A stretch of 64,000 nucleotides of DNA from Methylobacterium gnaphalii. Lineage in GTDB: Bacteria; Pseudomonadota; Alphaproteobacteria; Rhizobiales; Beijerinckiaceae. This document shows, piece by piece, positions 45,592 through 56,764 of the stretch. How positions within the stretch are numbered: position 1 is the first letter of the stretch; each line of letters starts with the position of its first letter. The notes beneath the pieces were generated by a model. It searched no databases and was not told the origin of the DNA. It worked only from the letters and a program-made list of their open reading frames with translations. The position numbers were made by a program, and so were the translations under genes. Location of the stretch: contig NZ_BJZV01000012.1 of the NCBI RefSeq assembly GCF_007992215.1, positions 1-64,000 on the forward strand, in the 5' to 3' direction.

Positions 45592-46968
45592 ATGACCCCT
45601 CGCCGCAACGCGGCCTCGTCGAGCGACACATCGGACGGGGCCGTGGCCGGACTCGCAGCGCGTCGCACCGCCCACGAGGCCGTCGCTGCTTTGCTCGGGA
45701 AGGGACGCGCCTTCGCCCTAGAGGACGCGCTTGCCCAGGCCGGCGGGAGGCTTGATCCGGGCGAGGCGGCGCTCGCACGCGCTATCGCGACGGCAACGTT
45801 CCGGCGCTTCGGCCTCCTGCGGAGCGTGCTCGCCGAGCGCATGAGCCAGGGATTGCCGGAGGATCAGCCACGCCTCCTGGCACTCCTTGCCACCGGCGCC
45901 GCTCAAATCCTCGATCTCGCCGTGGCCGACCACGCTGCGGTCGATCTCTCGGTGCGGCTCGCCAAGGCCGATCCGGATCTCGGCCATCTGGCGGGCCTTG
46001 TGAACGCAATCCTCCGGCGCCTTACGCGCGAGCGTAATGCTATCCTCGCGGCCGGCGGCGACCCGCTCGACACCAACACGCCGGATTGGCTCGCCGCCCG
46101 CTGGCGAGCGGCCTACGGCGAAGATGCCGCCCGCCGAATCGCGGCCGCTCATCTCGAAGGCGCAGCGGTAGATCTCACCATCCGGGCCGATACGGCCGCC
46201 TGGGCAGAGCGGGTCGGCGGAGTGGCGCTCGGCCTCGGCAGCGTCCGGCTCACCGATGTCGATGCGCCGGTCGTCTCACTGCCCGGATACGACGAGGGCG
46301 CCTGGTGGGTGCAGGATGCCGCCGCGGCACTGCCGGCCCGTCTGCTCGGGGCGGTATCGGGAGAGACGATTGCCGATCTCTGTGCCGCGCCGGGCGGCAA
46401 GACCGCGCAGCTCGCTGCCGCCGGCGCTACAGTCGTCGCCGTCGATCGCTCGGGCGCGCGCCTCGACCGTCTGCGAAAGAACCTCCAACGCCTCGGCCTG
46501 AGCGCGGAGGTCCGCGTCGGGGATGCTCTCGCTCTCAACGAGGATGGCGCGTTCGACGCCGTACTGCTTGACGCGCCCTGCTCGGCCACCGGCACGATCC
46601 GCCGTCACCCCGACGTTGCCTGGACCAAGACCGAAGCCGATCTCGGCCGCCTCGCCGACCTGCAGCGCCGCCTCCTCGACAAGGCCGCCGCCCTGGTGAA
46701 GCCAGGCGGGCGGCTGGTCTACTGCACCTGCTCGCTGGAGCCTGAGGAGGGTGAAGCCCAGGCAGACGCCTTCCTGAGCCGGCACCCCGGTTTCGAGCGG
46801 ATCCCCGTGACCGCGAATGAGGTCGCGGGACAGACCGAGATGGTCGGCAGGCACGGCGATCTGCGCACTCTCCCCTGCCATCTTCCGCTCTTGTCCAGCG
46901 GCGAGACCGTTGCGCGCCGCGGTGGCCTCGACGGCTTCTTCGCGACACGTCTCCGGCGGATTGCATGA
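45592..46968 (+). CDS. rsmB: 16S rRNA cytosine-C5 methyltransferase RsmB
   Basis: A 458-residue enzyme methylating C967 (E. coli numbering) of 16S rRNA. N-terminal NusB-like helical domain (about 20-150), then the SAM domain with IADLCAAPGGKTAQLAA, VVAVDRSGARLDRLRKNLQRLG, LLDAPCSATGTIRRHPD (Cys 330) and VYCTCSLEPEEGE (catalytic Cys 380). An in-frame GTG at 45583 is an alternative start. It is followed by the heparinase-like gene and purH on the same strand, an order I recall from other alphaproteobacteria. Confidence 0.93.
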   Translation: MTPRRNAASSSDTSDGAVAGLAARRTAHEAVAALLGKGRAFALEDALAQAGGRLDPGEAALARAIATATFRRFGLLRSVLAERMSQGLPEDQPRLLALLATGAAQILDLAVADHAAVDLSVRLAKADPDLGHLAGLVNAILRRLTRERNAILAAGGDPLDTNTPDWLAARWRAAYGEDAARRIAAAHLEGAAVDLTIRADTAAWAERVGGVALGLGSVRLTDVDAPVVSLPGYDEGAWWVQDAAAALPARLLGAVSGETIADLCAAPGGKTAQLAAAGATVVAVDRSGARLDRLRKNLQRLGLSAEVRVGDALALNEDGAFDAVLLDAPCSATGTIRRHPDVAWTKTEADLGRLADLQRRLLDKAAALVKPGGRLVYCTCSLEPEEGEAQADAFLSRHPGFERIPVTANEVAGQTEMVGRHGDLRTLPCHLPLLSSGETVARRGGLDGFFATRLRRIA

Positions 46969-47112
46969 TGGTCGTCTTCCGAGGGGCGCCCCTGGGAAGA
47001 CACAGCGTTAGCCGATGGTTAAGAGGCAGGCGCTAGTTTGAGGGAAAGGCCGGAAGGCCGGTCGTCAGCGTCCCGACGGGGCAATCCCGACACACCAGAG
47101 AGAGGGTACGAC

Positions 47113-48837
47113 GTGGCGCGCGGCCATGAGCGCTGGGTGTTGTATCGGCTCGCCATGCGCGAGGCGGTACGCACGATGCGCGGCGCCATTGCGCGCCTTA
47201 CCGCTCCTCCAGACCTGCTCGCGGGCGCACGCGTCACGGCGCTCGTCATCGCGCCGCACGACCTGCGCACCAGCGACGCGACTTTCGCCGACGACATCTA
47301 TTCCGGCCTGTTCGTCTTTGCCGGTCGCTCGCTCTCGGTCAGCGGCCGCTCGCCCTTCGATTACGACCCGCCCTCTCCCGAATGGGCCGAGGTTCTCTAC
47401 GGCTTCGGATGGCTACGCCACCTGCGCGCCGCCGACACCGCGCTCGCTCGCGCAAATGCCCGCGCCTTTGTCTCAGACTTCCTCGCCAACCGCGGCGATC
47501 CCGCCCTCGCCCGGCCGGTTCCGATCGCCGCGCGGCGGCTGATCTCATTCCTGTGCCAGTCCCCGTTGGTGCTGGAGGGGGCCGACCACACCTTCTACCA
47601 GGCCTTCCTGAAGGCGATCGGGCGCAGCGCGCGCGACTTGGAGCGCGCCATACGGCGCGGCACCGAGCGGCCATCGCGCCTGCTGGCGGCGGTGGCTCTC
47701 TGCTATGCTGGCCTGTGCTGCGAAGGGCTACAACCGATCCTGCGGCGGGCGACGCGCGTGCTGTCACGGGAGCTCGACCGCCAGATCCTGCCCGATGGCG
47801 GCCACCGCAGCCGCAATGCGCGCTTCGCGGTCGAGCTGCTGCTCGACTTGTTGCCATTGCGCCAGAGCTACCTCAGCCGCAGTCTGGAGCCGCCGGAGGC
47901 GCTGCTGCGCGCCATTGACCGGATGCTGCCGATGCTGCGCCTGATGCGGCATCCCGACGCGTCGCTCAGCCATTTCAACGGCATGGGCACCACGGATGCC
48001 GACCATCTCACCACGCTGCTCATCTACGACGGCGCCATGGTCGAAACCATGCGGCACGCGCCCTTCTCCGGCTACGAGCGGCTGGAAGGTGGCCGGGTCG
48101 TGCTCGTGGCCGACGTCGGCGGGCCGCCCCGACAATCCTATTCCAAGTTGGCCTGCGCGGGCTGCCTCTCCTTTGAGATGTCGAGCGGCCTGCAACGGAT
48201 CGTTGTCAATTGCGGCGCACCAGCCAGCGGAGGCGAACAGCGTCGCATGTCACGGAGCACGGCGGCCCACTCCACGGCCACTGTCGCGGGGACCTCCTCC
48301 TGTCGCTTCCTCACCGACGAAGACGGCTGGTGGGGTCGCCGGCTGGTCGGACGGTGGCTTCTGAGGCGTTGGGGGCCGATTATCCTGCGCGGGCCAAGCC
48401 CCGTAGCGATCGACCGACGCAATGAGCCCGGGCGCTCCATCCTCGCGGGCCGCCACGATGGCTATCAATATCCGTTCGGGGTGGTCCACGAGCGGCGCTG
48501 GGAGCTGTCGACCGACGGCAACCGCCTCCAAGGCGAGGACTCCTTTTTGCGCGAAGGTCGGGGTAGACCCCGAGCGCGCGACGTCGCCATCCGTTTCCAT
48601 CTGCATCCGACGGTCAGCGTCGAGGGTGGCGAGAACGGGCGTCTGGTGCTGACGACGCCGCTCGGCGGGACCTGGATGTTCTCGTCGGAAGGCGCGGAGG
48701 TTGCGATTGAGAGCAGCGTCTTCTTTGCCGGCGTCGCCGGCCCTCAACGCAGCAAGCAGATCGTTTTGCACCTGGGATTGGCGAACGAGGCTCGCGTGCA
48801 CTGGGCATTCGAACACAGGGAGCCGGTAGCCGCCTGA
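47113..48837 (+). CDS. heparinase II/III family protein
   Basis: A 574-residue protein. The N-terminal half is an alpha/alpha toroid (YDPPSPEWAEVLYGFGWLRHLRAADT..., FLCQSPLVLEGADHTFYQAFLKAIGRSARDLERAI), and the C-terminal half is a beta-sandwich of the heparinase II/III type (HDGYQYPFGVVHERRWELS..., AIRFHLHPTVSV). Family members cleave acidic polysaccharides, but this alphaproteobacterial subgroup is uncharacterised and lacks an obvious signal peptide. The GTG at 47113 is preferred because AGAGAGGG lies 6 bases upstream; the frame is open 25 codons further from a TTG. Confidence 0.85.
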   Translation: MARGHERWVLYRLAMREAVRTMRGAIARLTAPPDLLAGARVTALVIAPHDLRTSDATFADDIYSGLFVFAGRSLSVSGRSPFDYDPPSPEWAEVLYGFGWLRHLRAADTALARANARAFVSDFLANRGDPALARPVPIAARRLISFLCQSPLVLEGADHTFYQAFLKAIGRSARDLERAIRRGTERPSRLLAAVALCYAGLCCEGLQPILRRATRVLSRELDRQILPDGGHRSRNARFAVELLLDLLPLRQSYLSRSLEPPEALLRAIDRMLPMLRLMRHPDASLSHFNGMGTTDADHLTTLLIYDGAMVETMRHAPFSGYERLEGGRVVLVADVGGPPRQSYSKLACAGCLSFEMSSGLQRIVVNCGAPASGGEQRRMSRSTAAHSTATVAGTSSCRFLTDEDGWWGRRLVGRWLLRRWGPIILRGPSPVAIDRRNEPGRSILAGRHDGYQYPFGVVHERRWELSTDGNRLQGEDSFLREGRGRPRARDVAIRFHLHPTVSVEGGENGRLVLTTPLGGTWMFSSEGAEVAIESSVFFAGVAGPQRSKQIVLHLGLANEARVHWAFEHREPVAA

Positions 48838-48896
48838 TCTCGCGAAGGCACCACCTCCTCTGCGCAGATAGAAAAAGGAAGGCCGAACGCACTCTG

Positions 48897-48920
48897 AAGT
48901 GACGAATCAGGCCGTCACTT
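48897..48920. promoter_or_regulatory. hairpin in the leader of purH
   Basis: AAGTGACG (48897-48904) and CGTCACTT (48913-48920) form a perfect 8-bp stem around an 8-base loop, 60 bases after the heparinase-like gene and 111 bases before purH. No T run follows, so it could be a processing or regulatory element rather than a terminator. Confidence 0.4.
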
Positions 48921-49031
48921 GGCCCCATAATGACAGGACGCCGCTCATGTTGCGTCGCACGCGCTGGTTCCGCCGGTGGGTTTCGTGTTACCGGCGCGCA
49001 TCACCGATGGACCGACGACCGGACACGCCCG

Positions 49032-50630
49032 ATGCCGCGCGACACAACCCCCGTTACCCGCGCCCTCCTCTCGGTCTCGGACAAGACCGGGCTCGTCGAC
49101 TTCGCTCGCTCCTTGTCCGAACGTGGCATCGCCCTCGTCTCGACTGGCGGAACGCATAAGGCGCTGGCCGAAGCCGGCCTGCCCGTCACCGAAGTCTCCG
49201 AGCTCACCCGCTTCCCCGAGATGATGGACGGGCGGGTCAAGACGCTGCATCCGGCCGTGCATGGCGGACTGCTGGCGATCCGAGACAATCCCGAGCATCA
49301 GGCCGCGCTTGCCGCTCATGGTCTGCAGGCAATCGACCTGCTCGTGGTCAACCTGTACCCATTCGAGGCGACCCTGGAGGCCGGACGGCCCTTCGACGAG
49401 TGCATCGAGAACATCGACGTCGGTGGCCCCGCGATGATCCGCGCCGCAGCCAAGAACCACGCCGACGTCGCTGTAGTGGTCGACGTGGCGGATTACGCTA
49501 CCGTTCTCGCCGAGTTGCAGACACATGACGGCGCCATCGGCTCCGAGATGCGCCGCAGGCTCGCTCAGAAGGCGTTCTCGCGCACCGCGTCCTACGACGC
49601 CGCGATCGCCAACTGGTTCGCCGGAGAGATCGGCAAAGAGGACGCTCCCGCCTTCCGGGCCTTCGGCGGAAACCTCGGCCAGAGCCTGCGCTACGGCGAG
49701 AACCCGCACCAGTCGGCGGCCTTCTATCGCTCGCCCGGCATCGCGCGTCCCGGCATCGCCACCGCACGCCAGATCCGGGGCAAGGCGTTGTCCTACAACA
49801 ACCTCAACGACACCGACGCCGCCTATGAATGCGTTGCCGAGTTCGACCCGGCATGCTCGGCGGCCGTGGCGATCATCAAGCACGCCAACCCCTGCGGTGT
49901 CGCGGAGGCGTCGAGCCTGCTGGAAGCCTACGAGCAGGCCTTGGCCTGCGATCCGACATCAGCCTTTGGCGGCATCGTCGCGCTCAACCGGACGCTCGAC
50001 GTCGAGGCTGCGAAGAAGATCGTCGAGATCTTCACGGAAGTGATCATCGCTCCGGACGCCTCGGACGAGGCCATGGCAATCGTCGGCACGAAAAAGAACC
50101 TCCGGCTCCTGTTGGCCGGTGCCCTCCCCGATCCTCGCGCGGCGGGTGAGATCGTGCGCACGCTCGCGGGCGGCCTCCTGATCCAGGGCCGCGACAGCGC
50201 AGTGGTCGACGACATGCCGCTGCGTGTCGTGACGCGGCGGGAGCCGAGCGAGGCTGAGTTCGCGGACATGCGCTTCGCTTACAAGGTGGCTAAGCACGTC
50301 AAGTCGAACGCCATCGTCTATGCTCGCGCCGGGGCCACGGTCGGCATCGGTGCCGGGCAGATGTCGCGCGTCGACTCCTCTCGCATTGCCGCCTGGAAGG
50401 CTGCCGAGGGCGCCAAGCGCATCGGCGCCGCGGAAAGCCTCGCCAAAGGCTCGGTGGTGGCCTCCGACGCCTTCTTCCCCTTCGCCGACGGCCTGATCGC
50501 TGCCGCAGAGGCCGGCGCCACTGCCGTGATCCAGCCTGGCGGCTCGATGCGCGACGACGAGGTCATCCGCGCTGCCGACGAGGCCGGGCTGGCGATGGTT
50601 TTCACGGGGACGCGCCATTTCCGGCATTGA
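49032..50630 (+). CDS. purH: bifunctional AICAR formyltransferase/IMP cyclohydrolase
   Basis: A 532-residue enzyme for the last two steps of IMP synthesis. The N-terminal cyclohydrolase has [28 protein letters not shown] and [18 protein letters not shown]; the C-terminal transformylase has [39 protein letters not shown] and [12 protein letters not shown], ending in [13 protein letters not shown]...[11 protein letters not shown], the normal terminus. The ATG at 49032 gives a normal N-terminus; the ribosome site is weak. With purL at 38.4 kb it represents dispersed purine genes. Confidence 0.97.
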   Translation: MPRDTTPVTRALLSVSDKTGLVDFARSLSERGIALVSTGGTHKALAEAGLPVTEVSELTRFPEMMDGRVKTLHPAVHGGLLAIRDNPEHQAALAAHGLQAIDLLVVNLYPFEATLEAGRPFDECIENIDVGGPAMIRAAAKNHADVAVVVDVADYATVLAELQTHDGAIGSEMRRRLAQKAFSRTASYDAAIANWFAGEIGKEDAPAFRAFGGNLGQSLRYGENPHQSAAFYRSPGIARPGIATARQIRGKALSYNNLNDTDAAYECVAEFDPACSAAVAIIKHANPCGVAEASSLLEAYEQALACDPTSAFGGIVALNRTLDVEAAKKIVEIFTEVIIAPDASDEAMAIVGTKKNLRLLLAGALPDPRAAGEIVRTLAGGLLIQGRDSAVVDDMPLRVVTRREPSEAEFADMRFAYKVAKHVKSNAIVYARAGATVGIGAGQMSRVDSSRIAAWKAAEGAKRIGAAESLAKGSVVASDAFFPFADGLIAAAEAGATAVIQPGGSMRDDEVIRAADEAGLAMVFTGTRHFRH

Positions 50631-50678
50631 AGACCCGATCGACGCAAAGCCGGTCGGTGGATCGCCCGTTGTGTTTCG

Positions 50679-51788
50679 TCAGCAAGCCGCTCCTGATCGG
50701 ACGGCGTCTCGGATCTGCCGCCCGATGATCGCTCGGACGCCGTAGTCGAGTTCCGCCTCCATCGTCATGGACAGCGCCAATTGCTGTCCCTGGCGCCCGA
50801 TTTCGTGGGCAAGTTCGGGGCGCGATCTGAAGTACGCGACCAGTTCGAACAGGTCGCCGAGATCGCTGCGAACGGGGACGTAGTTCTCGAACGGGCGCAG
50901 GCGATCGTAAAACCACTGCCGATGACCGAAGGGCGGATCGACCTTGAACACGAGGCCGCCGGTCAGGAGCTTGAGCATCAAACCCGGCCACGAATTCGTA
51001 TGGCCGTCGATGTCGATATGGTAGCGGTACTGCCCAAACTCGGTCCACGGCATGGGCGGGACCATGAGCCCTAACTGCTCGATGCGCTCGCGATCCGCCT
51101 CCCCCTGCGCTGCGATCGCAGTCAACCCGACGTCGAAGACGCCGGACGTGTCGGCCCGGCACATCCGACAGAGGGCGACCCGCGGCAGCTCCGGGTTCGT
51201 GCCGACGAGTTGCCCTGATGAGATGCCCCGCCACACCACCGCGTCGCGCCGGTCATCCCAGGCAACGGCGCGGGCCTGGAAATGCTCGCGCGCATCGGCA
51301 TAGCCTCGCGAATCGAGGAAGAAGTTGTCGGGGATCAGCGTGAAGGTCTCGTGGTTGGCGCAGAAGGCGAAGCCATCGTCGCAGCCGTCATCGTTCATGT
51401 TGAAGACAGCATCGATCGGCAGCGGCAGCCTCGTATTCGCAAGCGCAGCGAAGAGCGCGATCGATCCCTTGAAACGCTCGAATAGACATTTGGCGACGTC
51501 GTCGAGACTCGGCTGGGGCAAGAACACGAATTCCAGCTGGTCGTTCTCGTAGCGCAGCCGGAAGCTCAGTCTGCCGAAGCGTTCGGTCTCGTCGTAGGTG
51601 ATCGTCGCCGGTCTGCCGAAATAGGCGGACAGCGTGGCGCTGAACGGCCGCGGGTCACCGTCCACGAAGGTGGTGAGGAGGCGTCGAGTTTCCGCTTCGA
51701 CATAGGCGGGATCCCGTTCCAGTGCGGTGGCCTTACGCTTGCGCGCAGCCGCACCGAACGATTGCCACAACCGTTTCACGTCCTGCAT
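50679..51788 (-). CDS. glycosyltransferase family 90 (CAP10-like)
   Basis: A 369-residue protein resembling CAP10/GT90 (capsule-associated, lipopolysaccharide-modifying) transferases. Diagnostic segments: [11 protein letters not shown] (W-R-G motif), [46 protein letters not shown], with the conserved Y-R/K-Y-x-x-x-x-D-G core. Donor and acceptor unknown; relatives add xylose or glucose to glycans. It has no membrane anchor. It is convergent with purH and lies away from the EPS locus, so it may act on LPS or another glycan. Confidence 0.85.
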   Translation of the reverse strand: MQDVKRLWQSFGAAARKRKATALERDPAYVEAETRRLLTTFVDGDPRPFSATLSAYFGRPATITYDETERFGRLSFRLRYENDQLEFVFLPQPSLDDVAKCLFERFKGSIALFAALANTRLPLPIDAVFNMNDDGCDDGFAFCANHETFTLIPDNFFLDSRGYADAREHFQARAVAWDDRRDAVVWRGISSGQLVGTNPELPRVALCRMCRADTSGVFDVGLTAIAAQGEADRERIEQLGLMVPPMPWTEFGQYRYHIDIDGHTNSWPGLMLKLLTGGLVFKVDPPFGHRQWFYDRLRPFENYVPVRSDLGDLFELVAYFRSRPELAHEIGRQGQQLALSMTMEAELDYGVRAIIGRQIRDAVRSGAAC

Positions 51789-51890
51789 TCGAGGCCCTAT
51801 TCACACACGCCGATCGCGGCACCGCCCATCGGCCGCACAATCGGTGAGAGGATCGCGAGCAAACGGCGGCAAGCACAGCGTCTAAAATGA

Positions 51891-51917
51891 AGAAGGCGCC
51901 CCGAAAGGGCGCCTTCT
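51891..51917 (-). terminator. terminator of the MHS transporter gene
   Basis: AGAAGGCGCCC (51891-51901) and GGGCGCCTTCT (51907-51917) are perfectly complementary, 11 bp with a 5-base loop. On the minus strand the stem is followed by a T-rich stretch. It lies 29 bases past the stop at 51947. Confidence 0.85.
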
Positions 51918-51946
51918 CGGCTTCTGTTACATGCTCGCGCCGGTCA

Positions 51947-53629
51947 TCACTCGGCGAAGATGTCCCGGTCCTTCGTCTCCGGCACGAAGATGAGGCCGAT
52001 GATGAAAGTCATCACCGCGATCACGATCGGGTACCAGAGGCCGTAGTAGATATCGCCAGTGGCGGCCACCATCGCGAAGGCGGTGGCAGGCAGAAGGCCA
52101 CCGAACCAGCCGTTGCCGATGTGGTAGGGCAGCGACATCGCCGTGTAGCGGATCCGGGTTGGGAACAACTCCACGAGGGCGGCAGCGATCGGGCCGTAGA
52201 CCATGGTCACGAAGAGCACGAGCACGAAGAGCAGGCCGATGACCTTGGCAACCTGCGGCCTGAAGATGTCGAAGGGACTCGACATCTTCACGATCGCGGG
52301 GTCACCCGCCTTCGGATAGCCAGCACCCTGGAGTGCAGCCGCCGCAGACTTGGCGAAATCCGCTGCCGGCATGCCAGCGGTGTAGACCACCTCGGTGTCG
52401 TTCACCTTGATCTTGGTCGGCTGACCGGCCGGGCCGTTCTCGGTCGTGTATTTCACCGACGACTTGGCAAGATAGTCACGGGCGAGGTCGCACGGCGTCT
52501 CGAACTTGCGGGTACCCACCGGGTTGAACAGGCTGCCGCATTCCTTCGGGTCAGCGATCACGCTGACCTTCACGGATTCGACGGCCTTCTCCAGGTTCGG
52601 ATTGGCGACCGTCGTGATCTGCTGGAAGACCGTGAAGTAGGAGACTGCAGCGATCAGGCAGCCGGCCAGGATGATCGGCTTGCGGCCGATCTTGTCCGAG
52701 AGCCAGCCGAAGAACACGAAGAACCCGGTGCCCAGCAGGAGCGACCAAGCGACCAGCAGGTTCGACGTATAGCCGTCAACCTTCAGGATCGATTGCAGGA
52801 AGAACAGCGCATAGAACTGGCCAGTGTACCAGACGACGCCCTGGCCGGCGGTGAGGCCGAGCAGCGCGATCAACGCGAACTTGGCGTTCTTCCATTGACC
52901 GAAGGCTTCGGTCAGCGGCGCCTTCGACGTCGTGCCCTCTTCCTTCATCTTCTGGAAGGCCGGAGATTCGTTGAGCTTCGTCCGGATCCAGACCGAAACG
53001 GCGAGCAGCAGGACCGACACCAGGAACGGAATGCGCCAGCCCCAGGCTTTGAACGCGTCCTCGCCGGTGAAGGTGCGGGTGGCCAGGATCACGATCAGAG
53101 ACAAAAACAGGCCCATGGTGGCCGTCGTCTGAATCCAGCTCGTGTAGAAGCCGCGACGGCCCTGCGGAGCGTGCTCAGCGACGTAGGTCGCCGCACCGCC
53201 ATATTCACCACCGAGCGCGAGGCCCTGGAGCAGTCGCAGCGTGATGAGGATGATCGGGGCCGCGATCCCGATGCTCTCGGCATTGGGCAGAATGCCGACG
53301 ATGAAGGTCGACAAGCCCATGATCAGGATGGTGACGAGGAAGGTATATTTGCGGCCGACAAGGTCACCAACCCGGCCAAAGACCAGGGCGCCGAAGGGAC
53401 GCACGAGGAAGCCTGCTGCGAAGGCGAGCAGAGCGAAGATGTTGCGGGTCGATTCGGGATACGCTGAGAAGAACTGCGCACCGATGATCGCAGCAAGCGA
53501 TCCGTAGAGATAGAAGTCATACCATTCGAATACGGTACCGAGTGAAGAGGCCAAAATGACCTTCTTCTCGGACGCCGTCATCGGTCGCGCGGCGCCTCCC
53601 GCTTGCGACGCTGCTGCTGCCACAGCCAT
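51947..53629 (-). CDS. MHS-family MFS transporter
   Basis: A 560-residue metabolite:H+ symporter (ProP/ShiA/KgtP-like) with 12 expected helices. MHS signatures: SLGTVFEWYDFYLYGSLA in helix 1, GDLVGRKYTFLVTI and RLLQGLALGGEYGGAATYV. A roughly 110-residue hydrophilic insertion follows the helix ending AAVSYFTVFQQ and precedes FRPQVAKVIGLL; it has two Cys (ADPKECGSLF and FETPCDLA), and could form an extracytoplasmic domain. Substrate likely a carboxylate; adjacency to acs, yjcH and an actP remnant suggests an acetate-related role, inferred only. The ATG at 53629 follows AGGAAT by about 8 bases. Confidence 0.88.
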   Translation of the reverse strand: MAVAAAASQAGGAARPMTASEKKVILASSLGTVFEWYDFYLYGSLAAIIGAQFFSAYPESTRNIFALLAFAAGFLVRPFGALVFGRVGDLVGRKYTFLVTILIMGLSTFIVGILPNAESIGIAAPIILITLRLLQGLALGGEYGGAATYVAEHAPQGRRGFYTSWIQTTATMGLFLSLIVILATRTFTGEDAFKAWGWRIPFLVSVLLLAVSVWIRTKLNESPAFQKMKEEGTTSKAPLTEAFGQWKNAKFALIALLGLTAGQGVVWYTGQFYALFFLQSILKVDGYTSNLLVAWSLLLGTGFFVFFGWLSDKIGRKPIILAGCLIAAVSYFTVFQQITTVANPNLEKAVESVKVSVIADPKECGSLFNPVGTRKFETPCDLARDYLAKSSVKYTTENGPAGQPTKIKVNDTEVVYTAGMPAADFAKSAAAALQGAGYPKAGDPAIVKMSSPFDIFRPQVAKVIGLLFVLVLFVTMVYGPIAAALVELFPTRIRYTAMSLPYHIGNGWFGGLLPATAFAMVAATGDIYYGLWYPIVIAVMTFIIGLIFVPETKDRDIFAE

Positions 53630-53868
53630 TACATATTCCTCCACTCGGCGGGGCGTCTTGCGCAAGCCCGCTCGCTTTTATCGTTCCCGACGCTCGTGAT
53701 TGCTCAACCGGCAAACGAGCGTGCCTTCCATTGTTACTTTAGTGTCGCGCGATGCCAAGGACAAAACAGCAACAACAACGGCGCGAACGCGCTTAAACAC
53801 ACATTTACAATAGAAAAAGCGCGACTCCCGCCGGACCGTTTTAATTCCTCTCGAAGCAAGATTCTTTT

Positions 53869-54174
53869 TCAGAGGGCATGGAGGCCGCTGGCGCCGACAC
53901 CAGTCTCCGAGCGCTGGAACTGCGCGTCGAAGGCCGCCCGCTCTCGTCGGTCGGCCGCGTATTGCCGGGCTTCGACACAACGAAAATGGTCAGGAAGACG
54001 CGAGGCACCGAGAACAGCGTCAGGCGGCAGTACTGGAACACCGCCCCGGTATGCCAAAGGTTGTCATCCAGACCAACTTCGGGAGCACCGCCGTTAGAAG
54101 GTCGACAAAGCCGCCGTCGTGAGCCCGGTGATGCGCGCGGTGCCGAGACAACCCAGGATGTGCGGGCGGGTCAT
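53869..54174 (-). pseudogene. actP: actP (cation/acetate symporter) remnant
   Basis: Fourteen bases after yjcH, where actP normally starts, an ATG at 54174 opens MTRPHILGCLGTARITGLTT but soon stops. Further on, one frame reads LFSVPRVFLTIFVVS and then, in another frame, VEARQYAADRRERAAF followed by DAQFQRSETGVGASGLHAL and a stop at 53869. This tail matches the end of ActP proteins (...RAAF.AQFxRSxTGxGA...). Around 1.5 kb of permease core is missing and the rest is frameshifted. So acetate permease is decayed here; identity rests on tail pattern and position. Confidence 0.6.
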
Positions 54175-54188
54175 CGGACCAAGCTTCG

Positions 54189-54536
54189 TCAGAATTCAGC
54201 CGACCGACGATCGAAGCGGGAATTGGCTCGCGTGACGTAGATGCCGGTGAGGATGAAGGCGAAGACGATGACGCCGAACCCCATGAACAGGTCGAGCGAC
54301 GTCGCGCCAGAGAAGTTAGTGGCGAGCAGCTGCTTGTCGAAGGCGATCAGGCCGATGAAGCCGAAATAGACGGTCAGCATCAGAATCGTCAGGAGCCAGC
54401 CAAAGCTGGTGCGTTCGCGGACCAGCGTCTGGACTACTGAATTGGTGGTGACGCGGTCGAGCCTGGGATCGGGTGTATTGGCGGCCGCGGCACGTTTGGA
54501 TGTCGCGGCGGTACCCGCCGCCTGTGTGACGCTCAT
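54189..54536 (-). CDS. yjcH: DUF485 membrane protein YjcH
   Basis: A 115-residue protein with two membrane helices (FGWLLTILMLTVYFGFIGLIAF and LDLFMGFGVIVFAFILTGIYVTRAN) and DUF485 features: VQTLVRERTSFGWLLT, then FDKQLLATNF. It is normally the partner gene between acs and the acetate permease actP. Here acs is upstream (147-base gap) but actP is only a remnant, leaving this gene an orphan of its operon. Confidence 0.93.
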   Translation of the reverse strand: MSVTQAAGTAATSKRAAAANTPDPRLDRVTTNSVVQTLVRERTSFGWLLTILMLTVYFGFIGLIAFDKQLLATNFSGATSLDLFMGFGVIVFAFILTGIYVTRANSRFDRRSAEF

Positions 54537-54683
54537 GAATTCCTCCCGCCGACATGGACGCTCTTCGCGGCATCCAGCGGCTTCAGCCTCGTCGAACGTG
54601 CCCGCCGATTTCCCGTCTCGTGTCGTGCCACGTTCAGGAGAGCTGGGCGGATGGACCGCGCGCCCATCCAGCCCGAGTTGCGT

Positions 54684-56633
<1,950 letters not shown>

Positions 56634-56764
56634 GCCGTTTCTTCCCTTCGAGGCGCCCGATCGTATCGCAAAGGTTCGCGCAGCCGGGACTTCCAATCGC
56701 TAACTAGTTGCACCGCCCCAAACGCCGGGACAAGCACCAAAAGGTCTAGAACCGTGGGTGACCA

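Noticed and set aside
51887-53467. 526-codon plus-strand frame opposite the MHS transporter
   Set aside because: Highly charged low-complexity translation with no motifs, while the opposite strand has clear MHS signatures.
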